Shown: positions 59,556 to 64,000 of the stretch, one piece after another
How positions within the stretch are numbered: position 1 is the first letter of the stretch
Layout: every line of letters begins with the position of its first letter
Assembly (NCBI GenBank): GCA_963698255.1
Contig: CAVOQD010000016.1
Location: forward strand, 102,420 to 166,419
DNA: 64,000 bases
Direction of reading: 5' to 3'
Origin: JAWKOK01 sp963698255
GTDB taxonomy: Bacteria; Chloroflexota; Anaerolineae; Caldilineales; Caldilineaceae
The notes under the pieces: generated by a model
What the model was told of the DNA's origin: nothing
Seen by the model: the letters and a program-made list of their open reading frames with translations, nothing else
Databases searched by the model: none
Translations under genes and position numbers: made by a program

Positions 59556-59900
59556 ATGGATCAGCCTCAGTGCCCATTCTGCCAAAGTAGGGACATTGAG
59601 CAAGAGGTCATACTTGTCGCTTCAGACCAGCTGCACTCGCTGGGACGATCGAAGCTCAAATTTGGCATAATCAGCGGTTTGGCGGCGATCATATTCGGAT
59701 TGCTCTGTATCTTTGCGGCTTGGCACCAACCGCATATAGAAGTAGCGGCAATTGTCATTGTTGTGCTATCTTTTTTGTTCGCTTTTTTTATCCTCGCCGC
59801 AACTTTTTATTACTCACGCTGGCATGACGTCAGACATTACCACTGCCGGGACTGTCGCTTCACTTGGATGGACCCGTATGACCTTCCATCGGATGATTGA
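59556..59900 (+). CDS. Small zinc-ribbon membrane protein
   Basis: 114 residues. CPFC near the start and CRDC near the end likely make one split zinc ribbon; between them two transmembrane helices (FGIISGLAAIIFGLLCIFAA; IVIVVLSFLFAFFILAATFY). GAGAGAAATT precedes the ATG. Unknown function. Convergent with the decayed transporter, whose last codons overlap it. Confidence 0.65.
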   Translation: MDQPQCPFCQSRDIEQEVILVASDQLHSLGRSKLKFGIISGLAAIIFGLLCIFAAWHQPHIEVAAIVIVVLSFLFAFFILAATFYYSRWHDVRHYHCRDCRFTWMDPYDLPSDD

Positions 59901-60399
59901 TATATCGTGGCCACTGGCGCCACCCTATGCCAGCGCACTCTCGTTCCCGGAGTCGCGCACGAAGATGCAGGTCGAGTTCACCGTTTGGGTCCATTCGTGG
60001 ATGTGCTGGAAAGATGACTGCCGAGCCTTCAGCAAAGGCAAAGATGTAGAAGGAGACCGAGATGGCTTGTGCAAGGTAGCGTGGAACGTTGACGCTGCCG
60101 CCTACCTCCGGCCCCAGTGACTGAGAGATGATGGAGAACGAGCCGCCTGCGCCCACGCGATGTTGGTCGCCATGGTCGAGATGGTGATGACACTGGCGAG
60201 TGCAATGATGAGGAAAGCGCCCAGCAATCCGGCATTGCCCACGACCCGCCCGGGCGCAGGCACATAACCGCACTCAAAATTGTGGGCAGGAAGACGCCTT
60301 CGAATGTGCCGATGGGCTGTACAGCTTGGCCGGGCGAGCGTGAACGGGAGAAGCGCGATCGTATTGAGCTGATGTGCATCGTAAAACTAGGCATTGTAC
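59900..60399 (-). pseudogene. SLC12/APC-like cation-chloride cotransporter fragment
   Basis: Starts with an ATG overlapping the stop of the upstream permease (AATGCCTAG). GTFEGVFLPTILSAVMCLRP, then in other frames WVVGNAGLLGAFLIIALASV and GAGGSFSIISQSLGPEVGG and PRYLAQAISVSFYIFAFAEG. This is the first quarter of an SLC12-type protein. Two single-base losses (near 60263 and 60160) and truncation leave no complete protein. Confidence 0.65.
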
Positions 60400-62882
60400 C
60401 CTTCCGGCCTGGTAGCGTCCGCAGCGTCGTCATTGGTGTCCGCGAGGGTCTCTTTTTCGGTCTCGATGCCTTCACCTTCAGCGTGCGTGTGGATCTTGAT
60501 CTGCCGAAACTTCTTGCCGTCAGCGACAGCGATAACCATTCTCACATCTAGTTCCTTGGGCAGCAATCCAAAATCCTGCAAAGTCCAGATGGTGGTGATT
60601 CGTCCACTCAAGTTCGGCCACTGCGCTTTCGCCCACCGATAACGCTGGCGACTGAATTGCCAGATTTCTTCAGGGTAGCGGAGCGGCGTGAAGGCGGTGT
60701 ACTCCTGCCAAATCTCATCATGACCTGTCTGCGCGAAGAGGATGTCCAGCATGGCCTGCTGCACTTCCAACTCACCGCGCCCGTACTCCTCTGAAACCCA
60801 GTTCAGGTGATAATTCCTGATGAACATGAAGATTCCGACATGCGAGTACTCCTCGATGCGGCGGGCAATCTTGCTTTTGAGCGCGAAGGCCTGTTGGTAG
60901 ATGGCTTCCAGTTCCAGATTCGGTTCTTCGATGCGCTCGTCTTCCTCTGGATGACCTTCGTCGCCAAACAACTTAGGGTCGATGCTATAGAGATAGTAGG
61001 TAAGCCGGCGTATGCGCTGGGGTCCGACGTCGAATTTATTCAACTCACCGCTGTCGATCAGTTCTTCTATTGCATCGACAATGCCGCGCTGTTGCGCCTG
61101 ATCCATGGCGCGCTGTAAACCCATGTCATAGGCCATTTCGGCAACGCCTTCTGTACGCACCGGCGATGGTTCGGCCTTGTGTTTGCGTCTGAAACCGCCA
61201 CGCGCCGTGTAGATCTGCAGCAAGGTGATGGCGACGCCTGCGATAGCAATGGCGAGCAAGGCATCGGTCTTCTGTGTGACAAGCACAATGCCCATGAAAT
61301 AGCTGGCAACCATGCCGCGCAGCCCAGCGAAACGCAGAGATCTTGCTTCGCCCGAGCCAGGCTCGATGCCGCGGGCCAACAGAATGTCTTGGCGTACAAA
61401 AAAGACGGCAGTACTGGTAATGATGAACGCACTGACAAAGCCGAAAGCATAGTAGGCCTCCACCACCGTCACCTGTCGTATGACCGGGATCAGGACCGCC
61501 GCAATCGCCCAGATCACAACGATGCCAATGCGATCGTCGGCAAAAAAACCTGGAAGCCGGCCGAGACGGGCGGCATTGGCCGCTACCGCAGCCCCGCCTA
61601 CATAGCCCCCGCCTTGGGCCAGCAAAAGAATGACGGCCAGTAGTGTGCCTGCGATCAACAGAAACTGCTCGCCAAGGGTATCGCTAAGGGCCTGGTTCAT
61701 AGAACGAGAAACCGCGATATCACGCGAGACACGGTCGACGAATTCTTCGGGCGTAGTGGACGCCATTTCTTCACTGGGCGTTAGCGTCTCCCCGCGCAGT
61801 TCGGCTTTGGCTTGTTCGGCGGGAATGGCCAAATAGAGCTCCTGCGCGGCCAGACGGTCGGCATCCGTCACCTCTACATCCGCCGGCGAGACGCCGTCCC
61901 CCAGCACTTGCGTTGCCACAATCTCATATTCGATCAGCAGCGTGCTGTAACCCTCGGTCGCCGGGATCTCCCACTTCTGCGCGGCAAACAGTTGGACGAC
62001 GCCCGTGCCGATCAGAAAGACGGCGGCCAGGGTCAGCGAGACGCTGATCACCTTCCACTTGGGGCGGGCTGCATGTTTTCCGCTGGCGGGGATCACTTCG
62101 TAACCCGAAAATCCCAACATGGCGCTGGCCATGGAGCGGAAGAAGAGTTGAAAGAAGAGTACCTTGCTGATGGTCGAGATGTCCTGCTGAACACGTACCA
62201 CGTTCTCGACCACGCCCGTGAGTTCCAGACGGCTGACGATACCTTCGGTGAGGAACGCCCACTGCGGATTAGCTGCCGAGGTGACACCAACCAGGCTGAG
62301 TCCGCCCAGGGTGAAGATGGTGAACAAGCCACCGCCAATCAGAAAGAGGGGCACGGCGCGCTTCGGACCCAATGCGACCAGCACAACCATAATAAAGAAG
62401 GCAAAAGCTTCAGCCAGCAGGATGCGGTAGGGCGCCAGTTCCGGCAACACGAGCATACTCACATCCGCGGCAGAGATGGAACTGATGATGATAGTCAGGA
62501 TCGCGTCAAGGAAGAAGAGACTTGTTCCCACCCAAGAGAGCCAACGCATCCAGGAAGGCCCAATGGCTTCCACCAGGGGACCGCTGCCACCGGCATTGGG
62601 CCGCAGGTAGGCGCCGGCCTTGTAGGCGGGCACGATACCCAGAAAGAGCAATGCCGACAGCAAAATGAAGGCCATCATCGCGATCTGGTGGTATCCGCCG
62701 GCGCCGAATAGTGCCAACAGCGTCTGATAGGCGGCGACGCTGAATGCATCGGCGGCGATTTCAAAAATTAGTGCCAAAACGCCTAGGCCGGCGCTGCCGA
62801 GCAGCATCCCTTCGACCATGAGCCGAGGCAACTGCCTGTTTGCCTCCTTTCGCTCCGCTGAATCAATGTAGTTCTTGAACAT
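60387..62882 (-). CDS. APC superfamily permease with large cytoplasmic C-terminus
   Basis: 831 intact residues. About 12 helices (GSAGLGVLALIFEIAADAFS; MAFILLSALLFLGIVPAYKA; FLIAGTLLAVILLLAQGGGY and others), then from about residue 590 a soluble part (MAYDMGLQRAMDQAQQRGIV ... ALKSKIARRIEEYSHVGIFM ... ITTIWTLQDFGLLPKELDVR). APC permeases move amino acids, polyamines or cations. The soluble region of about 240 residues is unusual. The next gene is translationally coupled and encodes a transporter fragment. Substrate unknown. Confidence 0.75.
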   Translation of the reverse strand: MFKNYIDSAERKEANRQLPRLMVEGMLLGSAGLGVLALIFEIAADAFSVAAYQTLLALFGAGGYHQIAMMAFILLSALLFLGIVPAYKAGAYLRPNAGGSGPLVEAIGPSWMRWLSWVGTSLFFLDAILTIIISSISAADVSMLVLPELAPYRILLAEAFAFFIMVVLVALGPKRAVPLFLIGGGLFTIFTLGGLSLVGVTSAANPQWAFLTEGIVSRLELTGVVENVVRVQQDISTISKVLFFQLFFRSMASAMLGFSGYEVIPASGKHAARPKWKVISVSLTLAAVFLIGTGVVQLFAAQKWEIPATEGYSTLLIEYEIVATQVLGDGVSPADVEVTDADRLAAQELYLAIPAEQAKAELRGETLTPSEEMASTTPEEFVDRVSRDIAVSRSMNQALSDTLGEQFLLIAGTLLAVILLLAQGGGYVGGAAVAANAARLGRLPGFFADDRIGIVVIWAIAAVLIPVIRQVTVVEAYYAFGFVSAFIITSTAVFFVRQDILLARGIEPGSGEARSLRFAGLRGMVASYFMGIVLVTQKTDALLAIAIAGVAITLLQIYTARGGFRRKHKAEPSPVRTEGVAEMAYDMGLQRAMDQAQQRGIVDAIEELIDSGELNKFDVGPQRIRRLTYYLYSIDPKLFGDEGHPEEDERIEEPNLELEAIYQQAFALKSKIARRIEEYSHVGIFMFIRNYHLNWVSEEYGRGELEVQQAMLDILFAQTGHDEIWQEYTAFTPLRYPEEIWQFSRQRYRWAKAQWPNLSGRITTIWTLQDFGLLPKELDVRMVIAVADGKKFRQIKIHTHAEGEGIETEKETLADTNDDAADATRPEGYNA

Positions 62883-63265
62883 TTCTCAATTCTCCGACCC
62901 AGAATACGTGAACGAACAAAACGGAATACGGATTATGCGGCGCAAAAGAGGCCGCGATGTCACCAAGGCCGAGTTGTAGCCGCCGCATAATCCGTGTTGA
63001 ACTAAGCCGGACGTAGAAGCCTATGGAATTTGAGCCGAACGGTCGTCGTCTCTGACGGCGAGCAGTGCCATGGGAATGGCCCAAATACAGCCAAGGTTTA
63101 GGGCGGCGGCAAGAGAGTCAAAGGCACGCTGAGGGCGGAAGTAGCCGAAAGAGCGGTTTGGGGAGGCGAAGATGGCAGGTCTGCACGCAAAGGTGGCGCG
63201 TGCAAAGAAAGGAGGCATCTTTCCCCCTCCCTGGTAACTCGTTCAGTGTCGCCGACTCATCCTGG
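62883..63265. other. Gap beside the IS91-type element
   Basis: No supported gene. A 65-codon minus-strand frame (ARATFACRPAIFASPNRSFG...) may be a by-product of the element end. An element boundary could lie here but I cannot fix it. Confidence 0.35.
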
Positions 63266-64000
63266 CTACGGAGGTTGGCGTGGTCGAGGCCGAATGTGCT
63301 GAATGGGCGTCATGGGCTGACCGCAATGCGGACAAGCGACAACCTTCTCCTCCTGTGGAGCCTCTTGGTCTAAGGTCTGTGACTCGACCTGTGGATCAGT
63401 GGTTATGCCGAGCAGTCGTTTGGCTTGGGTAAGTCTGGAACGGCTGCTTGGCGCCAGGAGGCCGTAGTAGCGCACCTTGACAAAACCTCTGGGCAGCACA
63501 TGCTGCAGAAAGCGATGGATGAAGGCTTCTGCCGAAAGGGTGCAGGTGCGTTGCCGTTGGGTCTGACCATCCTGATAGGAGAAGGTGACCTGGTCGTTCA
63601 CGACCTTGAGAATGCGCTTGTTGCTCAAGGCGACGCGGAAGACATAGGGAGCCAGATATTTGAGTGCTGACTCGCCTTTGCCTACTGGGCGACAATCCAC
63701 GACCCATGCTTGTCGCCAGACCGAGTCAGGCGTCTGGGGGAGAAGACCCGCTTTGCGCAGGCCGTTGCGCATCTTGCCGCGAAAGAGTTTGGCCAGCGGT
63801 TTGACGTGGACGAAGAAGTGATTCTTGGCCCGCAACCAGCGCAGACCATCGGGCGAGAGGGCGCCGCCAGGGACGAGAAAGTGAACGTGAGGATGGTAGC
63901 GTAGATCGCGGGTCCAAGTCTGGAGGATGCCGACCATGCCGATTTGACCGCCGACAAAGCGTGGGTCCTGAGCCAATTGCTGCAAGGATTCAGCAGCTGT
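63266..64000 (-). mobile_element. IS91-family transposase, N-terminus cut by window edge
   Basis: About 240 visible residues: MVGILQTWTRDLRYHPHVHF with the HxH (HPHVH) of Y1/Y2 HUH transposases, VPGGALSPDGLRWLRAKNHF, ALKYLAPYVFRVALSNKRIL with a conserved Tyr region, and a final CPHCGQPM zinc-like motif. IS91 elements move by rolling-circle transposition. The upstream part, including the N-terminal zinc-binding domain, lies outside the window. Confidence 0.85.

Overview
The window is about 64 kb of GC-rich bacterial chromosome. Gene content (Elp3-type tRNA modification enzyme, complete Bat-type von Willebrand operon, GH116 glucosylceramidase, two prolyl-tRNA synthetases, a Mo-reductase island) fits a Chloroflexota genome of the Anaerolineae/Caldilineae kind. 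That assignment is inference; no rRNA or phylogenetic marker was tested. I see no tRNA, rRNA or CRISPR array.

Layout. 0-14.8 kb: mostly minus-strand housekeeping (GT2 glycosyltransferase, MutS2, Era, FolC, two unlike ProRS genes, thioredoxin, EcsC, OsmC), with a UPF0175/PIN toxin-antitoxin pair and a TetR-SDR module. 15-19.6 kb: an unrecognised secreted protein, a long-chain acyl-CoA ligase and a second toxin-antitoxin pair. 19.8-26.5 kb: Elp3, Uma2 nuclease, Trm9-like methyltransferase, galactokinase, a histidine phosphatase and an alanyl-tRNA editing protein. 26.8-38.2 kb: one long minus-strand run MoxR, DUF58, BatD-like membrane protein, BatA, BatB, BatC, BatD, BatE, S41 protease and a 33-residue membrane peptide. 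38.8-47.8 kb: Dpp-type ABC transporter (no ATPases in view), sulfatase, and divergent GH116. 47.9-58.8 kb: a respiratory molybdoenzyme island (PhnD-like lipoprotein, sensor kinase and response regulator; then a riboswitch-like leader with terminator; TAT-exported molybdopterin reductase, four-cluster ferredoxin, diheme cytochrome c, TorD chaperone, FmdE, TSUP exporter, multi-cluster ferredoxin). 58.9-64 kb: decayed genes, IS remnants, an APC permease and an IS91-type transposase running off the edge.

Two window-wide properties stand out. First, many conserved genes are split by single frameshifts, and where homology fixes the reading frame nearly all are +1 (one extra base), clustered in 1-36 kb and rare elsewhere. 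Insertion-type sequencing error is the likeliest cause, but the bias is striking. I therefore give each such gene as one CDS and state the shift positions. Second, most intergenic gaps hold long palindromes belonging to a handful of recurring sequence families.

The most promising system is the 47.9-58.8 kb island. The PhnD-like binding lipoprotein with kinase and regulator resembles the oxyanion sensors TtrS (tetrathionate) and AioX/ArxX (arsenite). It sits directly upstream of a Cys-ligated Mo reductase that uses a small diheme cytochrome in place of the usual NrfD membrane subunit.
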